Assembly: GCA_000434335.1 (NCBI GenBank) | Contig: FR878266.1 | Coordinates: 1-21,101 of the forward strand | DNA length: 21,101 nt | DNA from: Clostridium sp. CAG:492 | GTDB taxonomy: Bacteria > Bacillota > Clostridia > TANB77 > CAG-508 | Direction: 5' to 3' | Shown here: one piece after another, positions 14,439 to 21,101 of the stretch | Layout of the letters: every line of letters starts with the position of its first letter | How positions within the stretch are numbered: position 1 is the first letter of the stretch | Made by a program: the position numbers and the translations under genes | Notes under the pieces: model-generated | Told to the model about the DNA's origin: nothing | Database searches by the model: none | What the model saw: only the letters and a program-made list of their open reading frames with translations

Positions 14439-16634
14439 TCAAATTCTTTTACTAATCAAGTTTGTCATATCACCGTCATATAGGATATCTAATTTGCTCA
14501 TTGCTCTTGTTATTGTTACATATAATAGTTTTATATCTAAACTAGTATTTGTATACTTCACATTATTTGCATTTGAAATAATAACACAATCAAATTCCAA
14601 ACCTTTTGCCAGATATGATGGAACAACTGATATTCCAGAATTATATTCCGAATCTTTTCCCCTTATGAGTTTTACATCTGATCTTAGCTTACAAATTTCT
14701 CTTTCAATCATTTCGCATTCTTTCATATCTTTTCCTATAATTGCTATTGACTTATATCCATTATCTAAATGCTCATTTATTTTCTCATTTATAGATTCGA
14801 TTAAATCCTTTTTGCTTTCGACTTTTTTTATACTTATTGAATTTTTTCTGTCTATAACTGGATCACCTAACACAATATACTCTTTTTCATATTCAGGTAA
14901 TTTGTTAATTACTATATTGGCAATGTCCATTATCTCTTTTGTCGTTCTGTATGTCTTATTTAATGTTGTATATACAGTTTTTACATTATTAAATTCCACA
15001 TCTATAAATCTCTTCCAGTTTTCAATACCTCTATAATAATGAACTCCCTGTGCTATATCTCCTAATATTGTCATTGAATTACTGTTTAAAATCGTTTTTA
15101 ATACATCAAATTGAAATTCACCATAATCTTGTGCTTCATCTATAACAACATGCTTTATTTTACATTTATCTTTTATTCCAAAAACTTTAAATTGTATATA
15201 CATTATAGGAGCTAAATCTTCAAATGATACTTCGTTTTTCTTTAAATTTGATAGCGTATTTTCTTTTAAATACTGCATTACTTCATTTGAATTTTGCAAA
15301 TATGAATCTATAAATTCTTTATAATATTGTACACAATCTTTTTTAGGTATTTGATTTAAATAATTTTTTACAATTTTTTTATATCCCTTTTCTACACTCT
15401 TTATTTCTTTATCATATTCATCATAAACTTTTATACGCTCTTCTTGTACTAAATTTTCTATGGCTTTAGTACGCTCTTTTCTCAAGTTTTCTGCTATTTC
15501 TGTAGATTTTCTTTTAAATTCGGATATTAAATTTTTTTCAATTTCATGTATTCGATTATCAAAATTATACATTTTGTATGTATGTTTAAATAAATAATCT
15601 ATATCATTGTATTTCATTATTGTATAATCTTTATAACAGAAATCATTTTTAGGAATATAATTCTTTTCTATATCTGCCAAATACTCATCTATAATTTTTT
15701 TGAAATTTATTGATGATTTAAATTTAGCTTCTTTTATCATAATATCAATTTTTCCCTTATTTATATCATCAAATTCTTTATTTACAATTATAACTAATTT
15801 TTCATTATTATCTGAAATTTTTAATTTTTTTCCAATTACATCATAAGCAAAATCTTCAAAAGTACATTGTCTTACATCATTTACACCTAAATCAGGAAGA
15901 ATATTTGAAATATAATTTAAAAAGAATTTTGTTGGAGCTATTATCATAAATTCGTCTGGCTTAAATTCTTTCTCATAATTATAAATTAAATATGCAATTC
16001 TATGAAGAGCAATCGTTGTTTTTCCGCTTCCTGCTACTCCCTGTACAATAAGTGGTGAATTTATATCAGCTCTAATTATTCTATTTTGTTCATCTTGTAT
16101 AGTTGCTACTATATTTTTTAATCTATCATCTGCTTTTTCTTCAAGTGCATTTTGTAGTAACTCGTCATTACCAGTAACATTAATATCAACATACTTTTTC
16201 AATTTTTGTTTTTCTATAATATACTGTCTTTTTAATAATATTTCACCTTTTATTTTATTACCTAAACATTCATATTCTGCTTTACCAATTTTTCCCTCAT
16301 AATACAAGTTTGATATTGGAGCTCTCCAATCCACTATTATTGGCTCTGCTGTTTTACTATCTAAAATAGAAATTTTTCCAATATATAGTTTTTCCATTTT
16401 TCTTGCATCTTCTTTAAAATCCATTCTAGCAAAATACGGAACATCTTTTATTTTCTTTATATCTTCTAACTTTTTTACTTTTGCAAATAAAACCTCGCCC
16501 TTTGCCATATCTTCTAAGGAATAATTCATATCTGCATTTTTTAAATCCTCATCAATTATATTTTCTTCTTCTGTAATTTTTTTATTTATTTCTTCTAATT
16601 TATCTTGCTCTTCTTTAAATATTTGCTCTTCCAT
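14439..16634 (-). CDS. helD: HelD-type RNA polymerase-recycling helicase
   Basis: HelD proteins are UvrD-like ATPases that enter stalled RNA polymerase and release it from nucleic acid. The 731 residues are close to the usual size. A coiled-coil N-terminus (1-35, Glu/Lys-rich) is the arm that reaches into the secondary channel. VDWRAPISNLYYEG (101-114) is highly characteristic of the family. Walker A is GVAGSGKTT (199-207) and Walker B DEAQ is at 499-502. A long helical, charged insertion at about 360-430 matches the clamp-opening part, and the C-terminal helicase half ends with TITRAMSKL. AGGAG lies before the ATG. The start and end look intact. Confidence 0.92.
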   Translation of the reverse strand: MEEQIFKEEQDKLEEINKKITEEENIIDEDLKNADMNYSLEDMAKGEVLFAKVKKLEDIKKIKDVPYFARMDFKEDARKMEKLYIGKISILDSKTAEPIIVDWRAPISNLYYEGKIGKAEYECLGNKIKGEILLKRQYIIEKQKLKKYVDINVTGNDELLQNALEEKADDRLKNIVATIQDEQNRIIRADINSPLIVQGVAGSGKTTIALHRIAYLIYNYEKEFKPDEFMIIAPTKFFLNYISNILPDLGVNDVRQCTFEDFAYDVIGKKLKISDNNEKLVIIVNKEFDDINKGKIDIMIKEAKFKSSINFKKIIDEYLADIEKNYIPKNDFCYKDYTIMKYNDIDYLFKHTYKMYNFDNRIHEIEKNLISEFKRKSTEIAENLRKERTKAIENLVQEERIKVYDEYDKEIKSVEKGYKKIVKNYLNQIPKKDCVQYYKEFIDSYLQNSNEVMQYLKENTLSNLKKNEVSFEDLAPIMYIQFKVFGIKDKCKIKHVVIDEAQDYGEFQFDVLKTILNSNSMTILGDIAQGVHYYRGIENWKRFIDVEFNNVKTVYTTLNKTYRTTKEIMDIANIVINKLPEYEKEYIVLGDPVIDRKNSISIKKVESKKDLIESINEKINEHLDNGYKSIAIIGKDMKECEMIEREICKLRSDVKLIRGKDSEYNSGISVVPSYLAKGLEFDCVIISNANNVKYTNTSLDIKLLYVTITRAMSKLDILYDGDMTNLISKRI

Positions 16635-16730
16635 AACACTCCTCCGATAAAAAATTTTAAGCTTAATTATTTTTCATATTCCCCCTTTACACTTATATTT
16701 GACCAATCTCCATTAGCCTTTTTAAGACGC

Positions 16731-16758
16731 AAAAAAACCAAGTAATTACATACTTGGT
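16731..16758 (-). terminator. Intrinsic terminator after the 5S-like RNA
   Basis: On the minus strand ACCAAGTA (16751-16758) pairs with TACTTGGT (16737-16744) around a 6-base loop and is followed by a run of T. It closes the 5S-like transcription unit and lies upstream of helD. Confidence 0.85.
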
Positions 16759-16793
16759 ATCTATATGATTTTTAGCTTTTATTTTTTGTGTCA

Positions 16794-16912
16794 GTCTAAA
16801 TTTTGCAATACTTAAAAATGATAACATAATCATATAAATACTGAAAAAGTAGAGTTTGACTACTGTGTTCGGAATGGTTACAGGTATCCCTCTAAATTCA
16901 CGATATTTATAT
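16794..16912 (-). rRNA. Isolated AU-rich 5S rRNA-like gene (divergent or degenerate)
   Basis: The minus strand carries the diagnostic 5S loop region ACCTGTAACCATTCCGAACA followed by CAGTAGTCAAACTC. Helix II (TGAA..TAGAG with CTCTA..TTCA), helix III (CTGT/ACAG), and helix IV/V (CAGTA/TATTG and ATGAT/ATCAT) can all form, but largely with A-U pairs. The terminal helix I is poor. The rest is far more AT-rich than a normal 5S gene. There is no 16S or 23S nearby. The unit has its own promoter and terminator. It could be a decaying copy, a functional variant or an RNA derived from 5S. The 5' boundary is uncertain: the promoter predicts a start near 16902. Confidence 0.6.
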
Positions 16913-16938
16913 TAGCTCTTTTTAAGTACGTTTGTCAA
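16909..16938 (-). promoter_or_regulatory. Promoter of the 5S-like RNA
   Basis: TTGACA (16933-16938) and TAATAT (16909-16914) on the minus strand, spacer 18. It begins 15 bases past the stop codon of the flavoprotein. The -10 overlaps where the 5' strand of 5S helix I would be expected. Confidence 0.6.
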
Positions 16939-16952
16939 TAACTTTTCAATAA

Positions 16953-17573
16953 TCATCTTATAAAATTTGTTCTTATAATGCTTTCATTAGTTGGCTCTTT
17001 AATTCCCATTTTTTTACCAGATTCAATACATTTTAAAAGCCAAGCCATATTATTGGCAAGTGTTCTCATTGTTTGCATACCTTCCAAATCTTGCTTAACT
17101 TCTTCAGGTTTATTTCCGTGTACCATATTCCAATATTGTGATGTTACAATTGGCATATTATTCATTGCAAAATATTTATTTAGCATATCAAATGTCGATG
17201 ATGCTCCACCTCTTCTACAAGACACTATTCCTGCTGCTGGTTTATTTTTAAAAAGACTACTTCTTCCATAAAATGCTCTATCCATAAATGAAGTTATCAT
17301 TCCACTTGCTGAAGCAAAATGTACTGGTGTTCCAAATACAAAACCATCTGTTTTTTCTACTTTATCTAAAAATTCATTTACTTTATCCTGAATAAAACAT
17401 CTACCTTTTTTTAAACATACTCCACAACCTAGACATCCAGAAATCGGTTTATTACCTAACCATAATATTTCTGTTTCTATATCTTGATTATTTAATGTTT
17501 TTTCAATTTCTTTAAGAGCTGTATAAGTACATCCTTTTTCATTTGGACTTCCATTTATTAGAATAACTTTCAT
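16953..17573 (-). CDS. Iron-sulfur flavoprotein / NAD(P)H-dependent FMN reductase
   Basis: This 206-residue flavodoxin-fold protein starts with the FMN phosphate loop NGSPNEKGCTYTAL (7-20). The compact cysteine motif C47-x2-C50-x2-C53-x5-C59 (GCLGCGVCLKKGRC) matches the [4Fe-4S] site of the iron-sulfur flavoprotein family. GTPVHFASASG (81-91) and SCRRGG (118-123) complete the flavin site. Such proteins shuttle electrons or reduce quinones and oxygen species in anaerobes; the partner here is unknown. AAGGAA precedes the ATG. It lies 95 bases after ktrA on the same strand. The C-terminal 40 residues are helical and typical of the family. Confidence 0.88.
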   Translation of the reverse strand: MKVILINGSPNEKGCTYTALKEIEKTLNNQDIETEILWLGNKPISGCLGCGVCLKKGRCFIQDKVNEFLDKVEKTDGFVFGTPVHFASASGMITSFMDRAFYGRSSLFKNKPAAGIVSCRRGGASSTFDMLNKYFAMNNMPIVTSQYWNMVHGNKPEEVKQDLEGMQTMRTLANNMAWLLKCIESGKKMGIKEPTNESIIRTNFIR

Positions 17574-17668
17574 ATAATATTCCTTATATAATAATATATT
17601 TAGGTTTTTTATATTGGTTTTGCCTATAAACCACTTTTATATTTTATCGTATTCGTATATAAATTAAT

Positions 17669-18313
17669 TTATTCTTCTTCTCCTATATTTTTATCATCAA
17701 TAGCAACCAATCTGTCGCCTCTTTCAATTTCATAATCACCATTTGGAGAAATTGCTAATTTTGTGTTTTCTTTTTTTACTAATAGTACATTCATTCCAAA
17801 GTGATTTCTAAATTTTAAATCTCTTAATGTTTTTCCTATCCATTTTTCCTGTGCTTTTAGCTCTACTATATCATAATTTTCGGATATTTTTATTGCTTCC
17901 ATTACATTTATATCCATTATTCCTTTTGCTATTCTTATTCCCATTTCCTGCTCTGGTGATATTATTGTGTTTACCCCTATTTTTTCTAATATTTTTTTAT
18001 GTAAATTGCTTGCTGATCTTGCTATTATTTTAGGTATTCCAGCTTCTTCGCATAACATTGCAGCCATTATATTTGTTCCTATATCTCGCATTGTAATTAC
18101 TGCAACATCAAAGTTATCTAAAGATAATTTTTTTAGCTCAGTTGAATCCTTTATATCTAATTGAATTGCTTCTGTTGCATAATCTGCAATTTCTTCTACT
18201 CTTTCCATATCTCTATCAATAGCCAAAACATCGCAATTATAATCATATAATTGTCTTACAACACTTTGACCAAACGTTTTTAATCCTATAACTAATATAT
18301 TTAACTTTCTCAT
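17669..18313 (-). CDS. ktrA: KtrA potassium uptake regulatory subunit (RCK)
   Basis: KtrA is the cytosolic ring that gates the KtrB channel by binding nucleotide. Residues 1-125 are the RCK_N Rossmann domain, with the acidic end of strand two at D33 (VLAIDRD); 140-210 are the RCK_C domain. The dinucleotide loop reads GLKTFG (10-15), where most homologs have G-L-G-x-F-G, so its central glycine is lysine. The ATG at 18311-18313 has AAGGGG nine bases upstream. A start 14 codons further out has no ribosome site and was rejected, giving 214 residues. It follows the deacetylase by 19 bases, and ktrB lies upstream of that, so all three are probably one operon. Confidence 0.9.
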   Translation of the reverse strand: MRKLNILVIGLKTFGQSVVRQLYDYNCDVLAIDRDMERVEEIADYATEAIQLDIKDSTELKKLSLDNFDVAVITMRDIGTNIMAAMLCEEAGIPKIIARSASNLHKKILEKIGVNTIISPEQEMGIRIAKGIMDINVMEAIKISENYDIVELKAQEKWIGKTLRDLKFRNHFGMNVLLVKKENTKLAISPNGDYEIERGDRLVAIDDKNIGEEE

Positions 18314-18332
18314 TTTTACAACCCCTTCTTTT

Positions 18333-19253
18333 TTAGAAAAATAACAGATGCACATTAAAATTAATTTTATAATTTAAAAAATTCCGTAATATTTCATATC
18401 TAAAAACTCTATATTGTATTTTTACTAACATTTTAAAAACAGAATCACTTAATGGATATGATCTATGAATTCCAGATAAATCTAATTCATTACTTAAATT
18501 TATTCTGTTATCAGTTAAATTTTGTATATACCCATTATTCCAAAGAGCTACACGCTCTTCTTGTGTATGTAATCCATATGGATATGTAAATACTTTTAAT
18601 CTATTATTTCCCAATTTTTCATCAAGCTCTTCATATGATTTATTTGTATCTTCAACAAGTTTTTGTGGCGTTTCTTCATTATATTTTGCATGAATTAATC
18701 CATGTGAATAAATTGAAATAATACCACTTTCCTCCATTTCTTTGGCTTGATTCCAATTATAAAAAACATCTTCAGTTCCTATGGTATTGTTATTTATAAA
18801 TGACGTCATTGGAATATTTTGTTCTTTTGCAAATTGATACGCGTATGTATATACTCCAGTATATCCATCATCAAAAGTTATTACAAAGCTCCATTTTGGA
18901 ATTGCTTTTTTACCATTTTTATAATCTTCTAAATCTTGATAACTTATTGGCTTATATCCCAATTTCATTAGTCCTGTTATTTGCTTTTTAAATGTATCAT
19001 ATGTTGTTTGCATATAATCATATTGTATTTGTGATTCATCCCCTACAATATCATGATAAACAAATACTGGAATTTGGAGATTTTTTTCACCAATATAATA
19101 TGTATTGTTTACGGTTGCCTTTTCATATGTAACAAAAGCTATTATTGCTAATAACATAAATATTAGTATAGTTATTACTATTTTTTTCCATAATTTCATT
19201 TTAGTTTTAGTAACAAGCTCTTTACTTTCTTTTGTTGTATTATTATTTTTCAT
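18333..19253 (-). CDS. Membrane-anchored polysaccharide deacetylase
   Basis: This 306-residue protein has a polar N-terminus, one membrane span at about 24-43, and an extracellular NodB-type deacetylase domain. The catalytic motifs are VYHDIV (65-70), TFDDGY with D128/D129 (126-131) and SHGLIH with H184/H188 (183-188), which bind the metal. The family removes acetyl groups from peptidoglycan or other wall and exopolysaccharides. The C-terminal tail after about 270 is basic and aromatic (YRVFRYEILRNF). It sits between ktrB and ktrA, an unusual place. The nearest ribosome site (AAGGGAA) is about 14 bases from the ATG, so translation may be modest. Confidence 0.88.
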   Translation of the reverse strand: MKNNNTTKESKELVTKTKMKLWKKIVITILIFMLLAIIAFVTYEKATVNNTYYIGEKNLQIPVFVYHDIVGDESQIQYDYMQTTYDTFKKQITGLMKLGYKPISYQDLEDYKNGKKAIPKWSFVITFDDGYTGVYTYAYQFAKEQNIPMTSFINNNTIGTEDVFYNWNQAKEMEESGIISIYSHGLIHAKYNEETPQKLVEDTNKSYEELDEKLGNNRLKVFTYPYGLHTQEERVALWNNGYIQNLTDNRINLSNELDLSGIHRSYPLSDSVFKMLVKIQYRVFRYEILRNFLNYKINFNVHLLFF

Positions 19254-19360
19254 AATATTTCACATTCCCTTTTTTAATTTTTTTACAATATAAAAATAAA
19301 AATTTATATATTTTTCTCTGCAAAAAACATTTTTTACTTGCATATATCATATAAAATTTA

Positions 19361-20785
19361 TTATCCAACTATTAAATCATCACATTCAGGATACTTTATT
19401 CCTTTATTTCGTTTGTCCTTTTTCAGCACAGCATATGAAATTGTTATTGGACCTAATCTTCCTATAAACATTACAAACATAATTATTATTTTTCCTGCCA
19501 CACTTAGTTTTGGTGTTATTCCAAGTGTTAATCCTACTGTTCCAAATGCTGAAAATACTTCATAAAATATATCTAAAAAGCTTACATCTCTTACAGATGT
19601 TTCCGCTTCTGGTAAAGTATGCTCTGCTTTAATATCTTCTGTTATTGATAAACCAACTATTGAAACAATTATTATAAAAACACTAACAAACATAACTACT
19701 ATTGCTCTTTTTAGCAATCTTTGAGGTACTTTTCTTTTATTTATAATTGTGTTTTCATTTCCTTTTAGATAACTTATAACCATTAAAATAATTATTGCAA
19801 AAGTTGTTGTTTTTATTCCTCCTGCAGTACTTCCCGCCGAACCACCTATAAACATATATATTAATGATATAAATTTTGTAGCTGTTGTTAGCTCTGTTGA
19901 ATCAATTGATTCAAAACCTGCTGTTCTAAGGGTTGTTGAATAAAAACTTGATTTTAGTATTTTTTGAGCTATATTGTCATCTTTCATTATTTGAACATTA
20001 TCTTTTTCTAATATAAATGTAAATAATGCTCCTGATACTAACAATATAAATGTTGTTATCAATACTATTCTTGTATGTGTTGAAATTTCTCTACCAAATT
20101 TTCTAGCAGGTATTTTTTTAGCACATATTTTTTTTATTGCATCAATTATATCGTCCCAAACAGTAAATCCTAGTCCTCCTACTATAATTAAAACCATAAT
20201 AGATATAGAAACTAGCCAATCATATTGATAATTTATTAAACTATTACTTCCCATAATATCAAAACCAGCGTTACATACTGCAGATATTGAAAGAAATATC
20301 GAATAAAATATTCCCATTTTTGTTCCATATTGAGGGATAAATCTTATTGATAAAAAAATAGCTCCTATAATTTCTATTACTCCAAGATAAATAAATATCT
20401 TTTTTATTAATTTAATTATTCCTTTATTATAATTTTGATTTAAAGATTCTTTTATTAAATTACGCTCTGATAGTCCTATTTTTTTTCGCATTAATAATAG
20501 TAATAGTGCTATGAAGCTCATGAATCCTATTCCACCTATTTCTATTAAACACATTAAGACTACTTTTCCAAATATTGTAAATTGTTCTGCTGGTATTATT
20601 GTATTTAAACCTGTTACACATACAGCTGATGTTGCTGTAAATAGGCTATCTACAAACTTTATGTGTTTTCCAGAAACATTGCTTATTGGTAATTTTAATA
20701 AAATTGCTCCTATAAAAATACTTGCAATTACTCCTAATACTAAAATTTGTGGAGCAGTTAATTTTATCCTTCTTGACTTTTCCAT
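19361..20785 (-). CDS. ktrB: KtrB/TrkH potassium channel subunit
   Basis: KtrB is the membrane subunit of the sodium-dependent Ktr potassium uptake system. The 474 residues contain the four pore-loop repeats with selectivity-filter glycines: AVCVTGLNT (54-62), AVCNAGFD, TTLRTAGFES and FSAFGTVGLT. The gating loop GGSAGSTAGGIKTTTF is also present between the third-repeat helices. Membrane spans cover most of the protein, as expected. GAGG precedes the ATG at a distance of about 11 bases, with AAGAAAG closer. ktrA lies downstream beyond the deacetylase. It begins 39 bases after the DUF2085 gene. Confidence 0.95.
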   Translation of the reverse strand: MEKSRRIKLTAPQILVLGVIASIFIGAILLKLPISNVSGKHIKFVDSLFTATSAVCVTGLNTIIPAEQFTIFGKVVLMCLIEIGGIGFMSFIALLLLLMRKKIGLSERNLIKESLNQNYNKGIIKLIKKIFIYLGVIEIIGAIFLSIRFIPQYGTKMGIFYSIFLSISAVCNAGFDIMGSNSLINYQYDWLVSISIMVLIIVGGLGFTVWDDIIDAIKKICAKKIPARKFGREISTHTRIVLITTFILLVSGALFTFILEKDNVQIMKDDNIAQKILKSSFYSTTLRTAGFESIDSTELTTATKFISLIYMFIGGSAGSTAGGIKTTTFAIIILMVISYLKGNENTIINKRKVPQRLLKRAIVVMFVSVFIIIVSIVGLSITEDIKAEHTLPEAETSVRDVSFLDIFYEVFSAFGTVGLTLGITPKLSVAGKIIIMFVMFIGRLGPITISYAVLKKDKRNKGIKYPECDDLIVG

Positions 20786-20824
20786 CTTTCTTTTTTCCTC
20801 GACTTTTGTTTTTATTTAAATATG

Positions 20825-21101
20825 TTACATATAAATATTATTAACTCTATCAATATACTTGTTTGTGCTATTCCTGCTAAATTTCCGAGTTACAAATCTT
20901 CTTATATTTGTTGATTCCTTTATTTTCTTGTATTGTATGTACCAATCTATAAACATAATTAATAAAAATATAATACTTATATATAACGGTACTCTAAATT
21001 TTAATAAATATATTATTATTCCAATTATTTGACCTGTTAATATTCCTGTACATCTACTACATACAGGAAATTGATAACCCTTTATTTTAAAACTGTGCTT
21101 T
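20825..21101 (-). CDS. DUF2085 family membrane protein, partial (5' end outside window)
   Basis: The reading frame enters at the right edge and stops at TAA (20825-20827), giving 91 visible residues; the start codon lies beyond 21101. The visible part begins KHSFKIKGYQFPVCSRCTG, which fits the DUF2085 pattern of a histidine/phenylalanine segment followed by QFPVCxRCTG with paired cysteines. Two hydrophobic spans follow, then a basic tail. The function of DUF2085 is not known; the Cys and His residues suggest a metal site, by inference. It is 39 bases upstream of ktrB on the same strand, so probably in the same operon. Confidence 0.8.
   Translation of the reverse strand, partial: KHSFKIKGYQFPVCSRCTGILTGQIIGIIIYLLKFRVPLYISIIFLLIMFIDWYIQYKKIKESTNIRRFVTRKFSRNSTNKYIDRVNNIYM

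Noticed and set aside
14388..14442. Promoter for the Nudix gene from TTGACA overlapping the helD stop
   Set aside because: No acceptable -10 at 16-18 bases; TATAAT lies only nine bases away.
14431..15036. 201-codon plus-strand frame
   Set aside because: Antisense to helD, with no ribosome site and shadow composition.
16794..16912. T-box or metabolite riboswitch instead of 5S-like RNA
   Set aside because: No T-box motif or downstream coupled gene before the terminator; the ACCATTCCGAACACAG block is diagnostic of 5S loop C.
17574..17668. Terminator between ktrA and the flavoprotein
   Set aside because: Only a weak TGGTTT/AAACCA stem without a T run.
18314..18355. Longer start for ktrA
   Set aside because: No ribosome site, and it would overlap the deacetylase; the inner ATG has AAGGGG at a normal distance.

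Overview
The window is AT-rich DNA with short intergenic gaps, strong AGGAGG-type ribosome sites and sigma-A promoters of the TTGACA-N17-TATAAT kind. It carries sporulation genes (ylbJ, spoVAE), a T-box leader on argS and a CarD-DnaG-RpoD neighbourhood. Together these point to a low-GC, spore-forming Firmicute of the class Clostridia. Most of it is ordinary chromosome. I see no prophage, CRISPR array or insertion sequence.

Layout, left to right. 1-2190: a REP-like inverted repeat, then a minus-strand pair made of an unusual GNAT-like protein and an M23 peptidase, transcribed from a promoter followed at once by a 26-bp palindrome. 2270-3800: ylbJ and a small Tyr/Asn-rich protein on the plus strand, then a shared terminator. 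3826-3944: a lone tRNA-Met with a consensus promoter. 3990-9310: an information-processing block on the minus strand (dut, carD, dnaG, rpoD and a small charged protein). Here carD has its own promoter woven into the dut terminator, and rpoD has an extra N-terminal domain. 9360-10760: plus-strand small genes (feoA-like, a DUF4870-like membrane protein, an orphan spoVAE). 10759-13420: argS and an HD-domain hydrolase under a T-box. 13430-13860: a small orphan gene of clearly different base composition, with its own promoter and a long terminator. 13890-16640: helD and a Nudix hydrolase. 16730-16940: an AU-rich 5S-rRNA-like RNA that stands alone with its own promoter and terminator. 16950-21101: an iron-sulfur flavoprotein, then a potassium-uptake cluster (ktrA, ktrB) split by a polysaccharide deacetylase, and a DUF2085 membrane protein running off the right edge.

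How the genes relate. Three RNA polymerase-associated proteins sit in the window (primary sigma factor, CarD, HelD). KtrA and KtrB should form one potassium transporter. The argS/HD operon should respond to uncharged tRNA-Arg. The observations most worth checking are the isolated 5S-like RNA, the N-terminal domain of RpoD, the compositionally foreign 91-residue gene, and the carD promoter embedded in a terminator.
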